Of a stretch of DNA of 64,000 bases, positions 27,037-36,100 are shown piece after piece (position 1 is the first letter of the stretch; each line of letters opens with the position of its first letter). Origin of the DNA: Limimaricola variabilis (GTDB lineage Bacteria > Pseudomonadota > Alphaproteobacteria > Rhodobacterales > Rhodobacteraceae). Under the pieces are notes generated by a model. The model saw only the letters and a program-made list of their open reading frames with translations, searched no databases and was not told the origin of the DNA. Both the position numbers and the translations under genes were made by a program. Location of the stretch: assembly GCF_014195545.1 (NCBI RefSeq), contig NZ_JACIBX010000014.1, positions 17,400 to 81,399 on the forward strand, read 5' to 3'.

Positions 27037-27309
27037 TCAGTCCGCGTCGGTCCGGCCGGAGGCGGAGGTGCCAACATCGCTCAGCCGCGCGACGATCTCC
27101 TCGAGATCGGCCAAGTCGGACATCAGCTCCGCATGCTCATCTTGCAGCGCATCGAGTTCCGCTTCGGCCGCCAGAGCCCGGGCCTTCCAGGCCGCGAGGT
27201 AGTTACCGGTGACTCGGGCGACGCGGTAGCCTTCGGGATCCATGATGGTCCGCGGCCTGGAATTCATGGCCTGCGAGAGGAGGATTGCGGAATTGATAAT
27301 GCCGAGCAT
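27037..27309 (-). CDS. Small coiled-coil hypothetical protein
   Basis: A 90-residue protein with N-terminal MLGIINSAILLSQAM, a possible short membrane-associated helix. A strongly predicted coiled coil then follows in residues ~45-75 (ALAAEAELDALQDEHAELM, then SDLADLEEIVARL). AGGAGA lies just upstream of the ATG, supporting translation. No family recognised. It is the first gene of a likely two-gene minus-strand operon divergent from the AAA+ ATPase. Confidence 0.6.
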   Translation of the reverse strand: MLGIINSAILLSQAMNSRPRTIMDPEGYRVARVTGNYLAAWKARALAAEAELDALQDEHAELMSDLADLEEIVARLSDVGTSASGRTDAD

Positions 27310-27672
27310 GGAAATCTCCTATTGATGAGACACCCATAGACGATCGGGCCCGGATAATTATTGCAATACGTATTCAAGCGTTTCGTGTCGGAAAGCCTGA
27401 CCAGTGGTACTTGTACCGATAATTCCAGGCCGGCGTTACTCAATGCCGCCTCCATGAGGCGAGGCTGAAGGCCTGTAGCATTGTACAGCTGCACGATCGT
27501 TTTACCGCATTCGTTGCTGTCGCGCGCTCCGGCCGTGGTTGGGTAAGCCCTTGACCGCAGGCGACGCGCGAAATAGCCTCACCGCATGAGCAATAACGTC
27601 ACCATACCTCGCACCTGATTTTCTGGCACCGGGCCCCGAGGCCTGGATTTGTAGAAAAACAGGAGAGCGATC
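27310..27672. other. Divergent promoter region
   Basis: About 360 bases between the coiled-coil gene and the AAA+ ATPase. No coding content; AT-richer around 27350-27420, as expected for a promoter region. Confidence 0.4.
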
Positions 27673-29070
27673 ATGGATGACGATAATTCGCAATGGGATG
27701 CGGAGGTCGGCGAGGCCATTGCCAACTATGTCGCCGAAGTTCTCGGCGAAACCGCATCTGCCGCGCCATTCAGCCTGCCGCAATTCGTAAAGGCGGTGCT
27801 CACGGAACGACTGCCAGACTCCAGCTCCGAAGCTCAGGAAGCGGGCTACCGTGCCATCAAACGCTGGTGGACCCACACAAACGAGCAGGTCCGCGCAGAG
27901 GCCGCGGTACGCCATGGCTTCACGTACGTGCCTGAACCGAGGCTGTCCGGTGGGGATACCGGGAACGACAGCATCGATGTGCTGCATGCCGAACTCGAAG
28001 ATATCGGATTCCTGGGTGAGCTTGCTCAGATCGCAGACATGCAATTGCAGAACCAACTGGAATACCAGAAGCAGCGGCAGCAAATGGAATGCCGATGCCG
28101 AAAAACCGATGCGACCGGCGCGTCGCGGTCAGGTACTGGCCGCGCTAATCCCAATCCGGTGCGGTCGGAGGGACTGGGGCGGTACCTGCTCGACCCGGAA
28201 GCCCTGAAGAACCTGCCGGATGGCGGTCGCCAGGTGGAACGCAATGCAGCGCTGCATGCCGTGTGCACCGAGCCGGTGCCTTACGCCGAATGCCGGGATC
28301 GTGGCACGTTCGCCCGCATCCGCGAGGGGCTTGGCGCTCGCTTTCCCCACGCCACGGCGGTGATCGACGGGTTGCTCCGTCCGCTCGAGCGCAACTTTGA
28401 ACAGGGCCGGGCCGTCATCTCCCTGCGTCCCGCGATCCTCGTCGGACCGCCGGGAACCGGCAAAACGGCGCTTCTGCGGGCATTTGCCGCAGAGCTGGGT
28501 TTGCCGACGTCGCAGAAATCCGTCGCCGGCAGCGCGGATGGCAACCTGTTCGGGACGTCGGCGGGATGGTCGACAGCGATGCCGTCGATCGTGTCGTCGA
28601 CAATCGCACGGAGCGGTATTCTGAACCCGCTCATCATCCTCGATGAGATCGACAAGGCCCAGACGACGCATAATGGGTCGATCCAGGAGTGCCTGCTGCC
28701 GTTGCTCGAGCCCGGCGAAGCCAGGCGATACCACGAGCGCTATCTCGCGAGCGCGGTCGATGCCTCGGGCGTCAACTGGATCTTCAGCGCCAACCAGCTG
28801 GACCGGATCAGCGGGCCACTGCTGTCGCGGTGTGACGTTTTCGAGATGCCCCGACCGGCAAGGCTGCATGTCCGCGCGCTTGCCAGATCGATCCTGCGCG
28901 ACCAGGCCGAACTGCTCGGTCTCCATCCAGCCTTCCTGCGGCTCACCGCGAGCGACCTGGCGTTCCTCGAGGAAAGCTTTGACCGCCATCGCAGCGTCCG
29001 GGTGCTTGCGGAACTGGTCCGCCAGCTGATCGATGACAATGCCCGCAAGACGGCCCGCGTCGTGATGTGA
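27673..29070 (+). CDS. AAA+ ATPase of the Lon/ClpX-like type
   Basis: A 465-residue protein. The N-terminal ~170 residues are unrecognised and acidic. The AAA+ module follows at ~240-460: Walker A GPPGTGKTALL at ~258, Walker B LIILDEIDK at ~320, sensor 1 in WIFSANQLDRI, and the arginine-bearing GPLLSRCDVFEMP. The last part is a C-terminal lid (SVRVLAELVRQLIDDNAR). The motif order and the sequence LILDEIDKA are typical of Lon-type ATPase domains, but there is no protease domain. Such stand-alone ATPases in accessory DNA often work with neighbouring unknown proteins; the next two genes follow on the same strand. GGAGAG precedes the start. Confidence 0.8.
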   Translation: MDDDNSQWDAEVGEAIANYVAEVLGETASAAPFSLPQFVKAVLTERLPDSSSEAQEAGYRAIKRWWTHTNEQVRAEAAVRHGFTYVPEPRLSGGDTGNDSIDVLHAELEDIGFLGELAQIADMQLQNQLEYQKQRQQMECRCRKTDATGASRSGTGRANPNPVRSEGLGRYLLDPEALKNLPDGGRQVERNAALHAVCTEPVPYAECRDRGTFARIREGLGARFPHATAVIDGLLRPLERNFEQGRAVISLRPAILVGPPGTGKTALLRAFAAELGLPTSQKSVAGSADGNLFGTSAGWSTAMPSIVSSTIARSGILNPLIILDEIDKAQTTHNGSIQECLLPLLEPGEARRYHERYLASAVDASGVNWIFSANQLDRISGPLLSRCDVFEMPRPARLHVRALARSILRDQAELLGLHPAFLRLTASDLAFLEESFDRHRSVRVLAELVRQLIDDNARKTARVVM

Positions 29071-29237
29071 AGCGGGTCACGGACCGGGTCTGCTGCGTCG
29101 TGGATCTGGTCCGAGAAAGCCTCCCTGCCATTTGCAAAGCGATAATATCGGCCAGTGGGCCGAACGCCTCGGTTCTTTGGAATGGCTTTAATCTTTCGTC
29201 GCTAGCCTGATGTCATGTTGCAATAGGGAGCGACCCG

Positions 29238-30026
29238 ATGAAAACCCTTCACCTTTCGGAATTCAAGAAGCACCTGGAAACCGGGCATCTCAGAACGAGG
29301 TTCGAATATTTCGAGCCCCGGGCGATTGCCCCGAACGTGGCATGGGGCAGCATTCAGAACGAGATCATCACGAATGGATCGCGCTTTCAGAACCTTGCCC
29401 TGTTCTATCATTGGATAGGCGATCCGTCGCGGATTGAGGTCTACCCTTTTCTCAAAGGTGGCAGCCTCGGCGACGAGATAGGCTTCCATGTCTTGGACGA
29501 CGATGGAAATGATGCGGATCAGGACGACATCGATCGGGCCGTGCTGGAGGTGCGACCGAATATGTCGGAGTTCGATACCTCGATCCTGGGGTCCGAAAAG
29601 CAGGGCGTGGTCTGCATCGTCGACCGGGACCACCCAAAAACCTATTGCCTTCAGCGCGCGCGGCAGCCGGATGTCGTTTTTGATGGCGTAATCCGAAGTT
29701 GGTGGTGCGAAGATCAAACCCGGTCGGAGTGGACGAGATGGATCAACCGGATCAAGTACGCCACCACCCGGGGCACATTCGTCATCCTGCGCGAATATAC
29801 GCTGTTCCACGGCCGGACACGCGTCAGAACGAAACGCTGGATCGACGAGATCCGCTGCGACGCCGAAGCAGATGATCTGTTCCATGATGACAGCACTGAT
29901 ACAGCGGCGGAAGCGGTGCAGGAGGAAAGGTCACCTGTCTCGTTCACGTTCTGCCCGTTCGGAAGAACCGATCAGCCCGCCAGAAAATATGTCTACCTGA
30001 GCACCCCAATGCAAAAGCAGCCGTGA
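29238..30026 (+). CDS. Unknown protein downstream of AAA+ ATPase
   Basis: A 262-residue soluble protein with no signal peptide or membrane helix. It is rich in aromatic and acidic residues, with several conserved-looking strands (RFEYFEPRAIAPNVAWGSI, FYHWIGDPSRIEVYPFL, FVILREYTLFHGRTRVRTKRW). Codon use is normal for the window. A GGGAGCGACCCG ribosome site lies before the ATG. It is 168 bases after the ATPase and ends 10 bases before the next gene, suggesting an operon. No catalytic motif identified. Confidence 0.65.
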   Translation: MKTLHLSEFKKHLETGHLRTRFEYFEPRAIAPNVAWGSIQNEIITNGSRFQNLALFYHWIGDPSRIEVYPFLKGGSLGDEIGFHVLDDDGNDADQDDIDRAVLEVRPNMSEFDTSILGSEKQGVVCIVDRDHPKTYCLQRARQPDVVFDGVIRSWWCEDQTRSEWTRWINRIKYATTRGTFVILREYTLFHGRTRVRTKRWIDEIRCDAEADDLFHDDSTDTAAEAVQEERSPVSFTFCPFGRTDQPARKYVYLSTPMQKQP

Positions 30027-30035
30027 GGGACTGAC

Positions 30036-30563
30036 ATGATATCCATCCCTGCTGTTGGTGCGCCCGCTTCGTCAATCATCTCGAAACTTTCCTCCCGTAT
30101 ATCCGGCACCAATGGTGACCGCGGTGAGGGATCAGAGGTGAAGTTTCTGAACAGACTGGGGGCGGTTCACTCGGCTTTCCTGAGCGACCTCCGCTTACAT
30201 ATCGCTCGTGAAACCTGGATGCATGTTCTGGCCCCTTGGGCGATCGATGAACGCTTGCAGATGGAGGCTCTCGATCTTTGCGACAGCGCGTTCGCCGTGA
30301 AGCATGCAGGCGCGTTGGGCTGCAGCTCGCGGAAGACGGAAGCCCGCAAGGATTTGCAGTCCGCCGGGCATGCCTGTTTCGACGCGATCCGCCCCCTGAT
30401 CGAAATCGATCGAGAGCGATTTCTCGCGAACTACGCCGCTTGCGAACGCCGCATCCGACGGGGCATCGAGATGGGGGTGCCCATCGATGCCGCGACGACA
30501 AGGATCGAGAGTGGGATGTGGATCCGGTTCTGCGATGGGCAGCCGATGGCGGCCGCGGCCTGA
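30036..30563 (+). CDS. Unknown helical protein
   Basis: A 175-residue protein, mostly helical, with three scattered cysteines (CDSAF, LGCSS, HACFDA). GTGAGGGA stands directly upstream. Ten bases separate it from the preceding gene, so it is likely the last gene of the ATPase unit. No family recognised. A convergent gene ends at 30715; the intervening CCTCC...GGAGG hairpin at ~30700 may terminate both. Confidence 0.6.
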   Translation: MISIPAVGAPASSIISKLSSRISGTNGDRGEGSEVKFLNRLGAVHSAFLSDLRLHIARETWMHVLAPWAIDERLQMEALDLCDSAFAVKHAGALGCSSRKTEARKDLQSAGHACFDAIRPLIEIDRERFLANYAACERRIRRGIEMGVPIDAATTRIESGMWIRFCDGQPMAAAA

Positions 30564-30693
30564 GGCAGTGCACCGCTATGCGGCCAAGTGGCTTGGGCAC
30601 GGGCGAGGTGCTCATGCGCAAAGGCCGGAGGAAAGCCAGAACATCTCTGCAAGAGATCGGTCTGGTGCGGCTCTGCGCTGTGTCGCGGGTAGA

Positions 30694-30714
30694 GCACCTC
30701 CTGCGGGGAGGAGG
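30694..30714. terminator. Possible bidirectional terminator hairpin
   Basis: CACCTCCTGCGGGGAGGAGGT forms a short GC-rich stem between convergent genes; no clear T-run follows on the plus strand, so it is tentative. Confidence 0.4.
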
Positions 30715-31353
30715 TCATCTTCGGGCCCGGTACATTCGGTCCTGCAGCGCAGCCGGATCGAGTTCGAACAGGGCGTACATCTCGTCCGACAATGTCAGCA
30801 CGCGCCCGTACTCGACACGCGTTTCTCCGGGCATGCCCGTCGCCATGCATCGCTCTTCGCTCTGACATTGTGCCCAGCGGCACAGGCGCTTCAAACGCGC
30901 GCTATCGTGCGCGTAGCACCGCAGCATGCCGAGTTCTTTATCGATCGACTGGATACGGATCTGTTCGCCTTCGCGCGCCCAGGCCGACATGTGGTGCGCT
31001 ATGACCTGCGCAATCCATATCCAGCCAGTTGGAAATGCCTCAAACTGGTCCGCGCCCTTGATCCCCGATGCGGTGAGACAGTGTACGAGGCTCGCAAGAA
31101 GTTCGGCCCGCCATTCGGGGGGAGGGGCCCCAGGTGGCAGCCGCTCGACGGGACGGTACCACTTGTATCGGAAGCGCCAGGAATCGGGGAAGAGGGCCTC
31201 GAGTTGGTCTTCGAGGCTTTCGTCACGCGGCTGGTCTAGGCCCCATTCGACGTGCACGGATGCGCCGGTTTCAGGGTTGGACGTGCCCCAGGTCGCGTGA
31301 ATCCGGATATCCACCTTTGTGGGATCGAAGCTCCCTTCCAGATGATCAGGCAT
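30715..31353 (-). CDS. KEKFG-family paralogue 1, unknown function
   Basis: A 212-residue protein, tandem paralogue of the gene at 31346. The C-terminal half (FPTGWIWIAQVIAHHMSAW, DKELGMLRCYAH at ~138-149, SARLKRLCRW, RCMATG at ~168-173 and RVLTLSDEMYAL) follows the order of the widespread QVKEKFGGLRFY proteins found in prophages and polymorphic-toxin loci. In that family the motif is followed by S-A-R/K-x-C-x-x-C-G and T-L-C-D, a zinc knuckle. Here C-x-x-C is C-M-A-T and T-L-C-D is T-L-S-D, so zinc binding is lost. The K-E-K motif itself has drifted to D-K-E-L. Overlaps its paralogue by 8 bases. Confidence 0.7.
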   Translation of the reverse strand: MPDHLEGSFDPTKVDIRIHATWGTSNPETGASVHVEWGLDQPRDESLEDQLEALFPDSWRFRYKWYRPVERLPPGAPPPEWRAELLASLVHCLTASGIKGADQFEAFPTGWIWIAQVIAHHMSAWAREGEQIRIQSIDKELGMLRCYAHDSARLKRLCRWAQCQSEERCMATGMPGETRVEYGRVLTLSDEMYALFELDPAALQDRMYRARR

Positions 31354-32002
31354 CGGCTTTCTCGCGAGGCGGATACATCATCCGCTCGACCGTCCGGTGG
31401 TCGCGCTGATGGAGCGCGTATGCGGCGTCGGAAAGCGTCAGGACCCAGCCGGTATCCCGGGTTCGACCTTCGCGACCGGTTGCCATACAGCGCCGCGCGC
31501 TTTGCTCTTCGCACCAATCTGCAAGGTCATGCACGCGGGCAGAGCCGTAAACATGCACACGAAGGGTCCCGTACTTTTCCTTCACGTCGTCGAGCGTGCA
31601 TTCGTCTCCTTCAGCCACCCACCGACACAGGCGATCGACGAGGACCATTGCGATGTGTAGCCAGCCAGTTGGGAATGCCTGAACGCAACACGCATGACGC
31701 ACCCCCGCGGCCTCGAGACGGCGTTCGAGTTCATCGAGAATGTGGGCACGTGCCGGACTGCTGGGGGCGCCATAGGGCAGACGCACCGTAGGCTCATGCC
31801 GCCGGCAGTCCGGCTCCCAGCCCGCCCCGAGGGCCGCTTTGAGACGCTCCTCGAGCGCCTTGTCTGGATCCTCTCCCCCTCCGAGGACGAGATCCAGGCG
31901 GGCATGCTCATCGCCGTGCCGGCGCATGGACCAGCGCCATCGCATGGAATGATCGACGGTGGCGGGGTCAAAGGTGTCGTAGCGGTCGTGAATGTCGTTC
32001 AT
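31346..32002 (-). CDS. KEKFG-family paralogue 2, unknown function
   Basis: A 218-residue protein with VKEKYGTLRVHVYG at ~140-153, then SARVHDLADW, RCMATGREGRTRDTGW at ~171-186 and LTLSD. The motif and order match the QVKEKFGGLRFY family, which is known only as hypothetical or toxin/immunity-associated proteins. As in paralogue 1, only one Cys of the CxxC pair remains. The N-terminal ~100 residues are charged and contain two repeats of a helical pattern (DKALEERLKAALG, HILDELERRLEAAG). First gene of the pair; GAGCTGAAC precedes the ATG. Confidence 0.7.
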   Translation of the reverse strand: MNDIHDRYDTFDPATVDHSMRWRWSMRRHGDEHARLDLVLGGGEDPDKALEERLKAALGAGWEPDCRRHEPTVRLPYGAPSSPARAHILDELERRLEAAGVRHACCVQAFPTGWLHIAMVLVDRLCRWVAEGDECTLDDVKEKYGTLRVHVYGSARVHDLADWCEEQSARRCMATGREGRTRDTGWVLTLSDAAYALHQRDHRTVERMMYPPREKADA

Positions 32003-32750
32003 GTTCAGCTCCTTGTATCGCAGGTAGACACAAAGGCGCCGTAAGCCGGACGAGATCTCGAATTGAGGGGGAATGGATCACGTACGCCGAGCGGCGCCCC
32101 GAGAGGGGCGTTAGCGTATGACGTGCAGGGTGATCCAAGAGCTCATGTCACAAGCATGTCCGGAAAAACCCGGGTACGTCAACAGGGGCAGACTGGGCCG
32201 CCGGTGTGGCCCGGCTAGGCAGAGCAAAGGAAACCGGCTGCCACGGCCCGCGACGTATGGCGACAAGGAAGCTGGAAGACCCTGTGCGCTCTCCCTGAAA
32301 AGATTGAGCAAGGTCAAGCGGAGCGGGCTCCGGCCAAAACATTCCGCCGACACTCGCAGACTTTGTTAGACGAGGTTCGGACCGGTCATGCCTGGGCATC
32401 TCAGATGGTGATGAGTTCCGGCCATAGCGCAGCCTGGTTTTGCACGGCAGAAAATGGATCGGTCCGCAAGCCATATCCATTGGCAAAGGCCACAATGAGT
32501 TTTGGGGGGCCTCTAACCCTACAGTACCCTATCGTACGGAGACGCTGATCGGGAACGCCGGAGGTGCCGATGGAATCGGGATCGGCGATCCCTGCTCGGA
32601 GCATTGGTTCAAAAACAGGCCCCTAAGATTTAATCATATTATGTGACTTGAAAGCCTCACAAAGCCTGTCCGAAGAGTGGCACAGTTGATGCATCCGGGA
32701 CCGCTGCCGATATTCGCGTTCTATAACAGCCAATAAAACAGAGCAGAAAC
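32003..32750. other. Intergenic stretch with promoter of the next gene
   Basis: About 750 bases without a supported gene. The last ~120 bases are AT-rich (TTTAATCATATTATGTGAC), consistent with a promoter for the gene at 32751. Confidence 0.4.
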
Positions 32751-33101
32751 ATGACTATCCAGTCTGACCAGCACCCCAAGGCCGAACAGCCGATCGCTAC
32801 CAGCCTGTCGGCACCTGCGCAGCAACAGCAGATCCAGGTCGAGGGCTTCTCTCCGAACGACTTCGGCTTTTCGGAATCCGAAATGAACGCCGTAGTGGAC
32901 GCGCACTGGTCCCACTGGTTCGAAACCTCTGAGCTCGACCGCCATGTCGACTGGAACGTCGAAGACAGCCTGCAAGACGGGCTGGCAGAGAAGTGGAATA
33001 TCGACGGTCCCGCGCTGGTGGCAAAGCTCAAGGCACTGACCAGCAAGCAACAGGACGCACTGGTTGCGGAGATCAAGCGGAGGCGCGCCGCGGCGGGCTA
33101 A
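32751..33101 (+). CDS. Small acidic hypothetical protein
   Basis: A 116-residue protein: Gln-rich flexible N-terminus (~1-35), then a folded part with many aromatic residues (MNAVVDAHWSHWFETSELDR, VDWNVEDSL) and a basic C-terminal helix (LTSKQQDALVAEIKRRRAA). Net acidic except for the tail. No family recognised. It ends just before the terminator at 33126 and faces the RecQ-UvrD gene. Confidence 0.6.
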   Translation: MTIQSDQHPKAEQPIATSLSAPAQQQQIQVEGFSPNDFGFSESEMNAVVDAHWSHWFETSELDRHVDWNVEDSLQDGLAEKWNIDGPALVAKLKALTSKQQDALVAEIKRRRAAAG

Positions 33102-33125
33102 GCCAAGTCCTGCAGTCGGGCGGTA

Positions 33126-33147
33126 AAGGCGCTGCTTGCAGCGCCTT
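33126..33147. terminator. Bidirectional terminator hairpin
   Basis: A perfect 9-bp stem AAGGCGCTG-CTTG-CAGCGCCTT between the convergent ends of the 116-residue gene and the RecQ-UvrD gene. Confidence 0.75.
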
Positions 33148-33186
33148 CATCGTATCTCTTGGTTCGGACGACCCGAAATCTTCAGA

Positions 33187-36100
33187 TCACATCGGACCAG
33201 CGCGAAATTCCAGCTCCGGCAGGACCGTCTCCCACTCTTCGCGCTTGATCCATTGCTGGTAGAGCTCGTCGTTGTCGCTCTTCCGCCAGCGAACGACAGC
33301 ACCGACCATGCCCTTGAGAAACACCGTACCTTCTGGCGGCTGCCAGGATCTGGCCATGCGCCCGAGCGGCCGGTTGTTCCGATCATACAGCATCCAACGA
33401 TCGCCCTCAGTAACCAGGCGGAGCTCATCACCCACCTGCGCCGACGCGATGACCTCATGGGCGGCATGCGACGGGCTCAGCCGCCCCGCGTAGGACAGGT
33501 CGACGACTTCGAGGCTCGGCAGTTGATAGTGCCGCGGCGCGGGAGCCGCATCTCGCAGGTCTACGGAAACCTGACGGCGCAGGACGATGTCGTCTCGGTC
33601 CTGCAGAAATCGATGGGCACCGGCCGTTGTCGCGGCAAGCGTCTTTCGGGCGCGCGTCATGCTGACATAGAACAGGCGGCGTGGTGCCTCCGCATCCTCG
33701 CCCCGGGATCTGTGCTCCCAGCCGCCGTCGAGGAGGACCACATGGTCGAACTCGAGCCCTTTCGCGCGATGGCCGGTCAGGAGCAGAAGGCCTCTCTGCT
33801 CGCCGCGGGTGTCCCGAGACCATTCGGCCAACCATTCGATGACGTCGAGCGCCGGCATCGCGCCGGTTCCCAACTCGCGCGCCAGTGCGGCGATCCCTTC
33901 GGCGAGGAGATCGGTCCAGCGGTTCGGGATCTGCCTGTTCAGCAGAGCGATCAGGTCCCTGATCGTGATGAGCTCGCCTCGGACACTTCGGAGGCCAGAG
34001 AACAAGGTCTGCATCTCCCGCAGGCGCCAGATGCTGGGCAGATGCTCATTGGCTAGCTCGACCGGGATGTCGCGGCTCTCGGCATAGCTGCGCACGGGCT
34101 CGAGCCGCCGCCATTCCCGGGCGATGATCGCGCACCGGTCCCACCGAAAGTCCGGGTCGAGCGCCGAGAGCCGGATCAGCTCGTCGAGTGCGGCCATGGC
34201 CTGGGCCGCGTCGCCCGCAGGGGCATCCAGCAGCTGCACGCGCCCCTGCGCCACCGGATCATGCCCGGCCATGGCGCCACCGGCGGGCTCCATCAGTCGG
34301 TCGCGATTGACGGTGATGTCGTGCCCGGCCTTCATGCGGCCATCCGCCGGCAGAATGACCGCATTCGCCGCATCGATGATGTTGCGGGTCGAGCGGTAGT
34401 TCTCGGTCAGGAATTCGGGGCGCGCGCGGTAGTCCTCCTCGAACTTGCGGATGTAGTCGATCGAGGCACCGGCGAAGGCATAGATGTTCTGGTCGTCATC
34501 GCCGACCGCGAAGAGGCTGAGCCGCAGATCCGGGTCTTCCAGTGACCGGCCCGCCACCGCCGAGATCAATGCATATTCCTCCGCTCCGATGTCCTGGTAT
34601 TCGTCGACGAGGATCCATCGGTAGCCCTGGATAAGGGCATCACGCTGCGCCTCGGCCTCGACCCGGCTCAGACCTTCGCCGTTCAGCTGCCGCACGGCGT
34701 CCATGACGATGCCGTCGAAGTCCCGCCCCTCTGATTCCTGTCCCGCAAAGCTCGCGCCGACCAGCCGCATGGCGAGCGCATGGCAGGTCGAGACCGTCAC
34801 GCCATTGGCGTCCTCGCCGACGAGATGACGCAGCCGCGCCCGGATCTCCGTCGCGGCATGGCGGTTGTAGCTCAGCACCAGGATGCCACGCGCGTCCTCG
34901 CGCTTCATGCGCAGCAGATAGGCAATACGGTGCACCAGCACCCGGGTCTTGCCCGAGCCGGGGCCGGCGAGCACGAGGACGTTGGTCTGCTCGCGCGTGT
35001 CGGTAACGATCGCCTGCTGGACCGGGTTGGCCAAGGCATCGACGATGGATGCCCAAGAGGCGCTCGTGGTCTGCCTTCGGATCTCCTGGCCCCGGCCCGG
35101 CATCCAGCGACGCAGGAAGCTGTCTTTCTCGAGAACAAAGTAGTCCGCGGAAAGTCGCTGCGCCTCCTCCATGGCGTCGAGCCCGCGCTCGGCATAGGCG
35201 GCCATCACATGGGTCTGCACCGTCTGCTCGGCATAGTATTCCTCGAGTGGCAGAAAATGGGCTTGGGTGAAACGTCCCCCTGAGGGGTTCAGGTGCACGG
35301 TCATCGCCGGCCGGAAGACCGTCAGCCCCTTGCCGAGCGTCACGACGCCTTGCTCGTGCAGCCATAGCAGCGCCCGCTCCATCAGCTTGGTCATGTCCTT
35401 GATGCCGCTGGACCTGAGCTCGATGTCATCCGTCAGCGCGGCCAGCAGATCACCGATCGTGGTCTCGACCTGGATGTCCTTGCCGCGCACCCCCTTTGCC
35501 ACCTTCTCCGTCAGCCACTCGAGCAGGATCGCGGCCGCCTTCCACCGCAGCTCGGCCGTCCGGGCGACGGCGCTCCAGGACCGCTCCAACGTGATCCCGA
35601 GCGTGTTGCGCGAGGCCTTGCGCAGACGGATGTTGCCGCGCCCGCCGTCCTGATCCCTCCCGTCGCGTGCCATGCCCCGGAGCAGTTTTTCGATGATGTC
35701 GGGACGCGCCTCCCCGTGACCCGCGTCGCGCAGGACCTGGCAGCTTTCCGACAGGTGCAGTGGCAGGGGCTCGGATGAAGCCGCGTCGGGGGCTATCTCG
35801 CGGAGCCGTGCGATCAGCGCGCCTTCCAGCTCGGACGATGTCGCCAGCCTTGATGCGGAGTGCCCCTCGACCCCGACATGCACGAAGACCGTGATCGCAA
35901 GATCGTTCTGCGCGATCCCCAGCGCTTCGAGGTCGGCCATGGCCCTGGTGAGGTGGCCGGGCGAGAGCCCGCTTGCGCCGCAGAGCTCGTCGGTGGAGAT
36001 GCCCTGATCCACGGCAGCGCTCATCAGGTGGCGAACGAGAGAGATCAGCACCTGCCGTCGCGCCTCGGTGATCTGCGCGTCCCTTAACCGGGCTTCGGCT

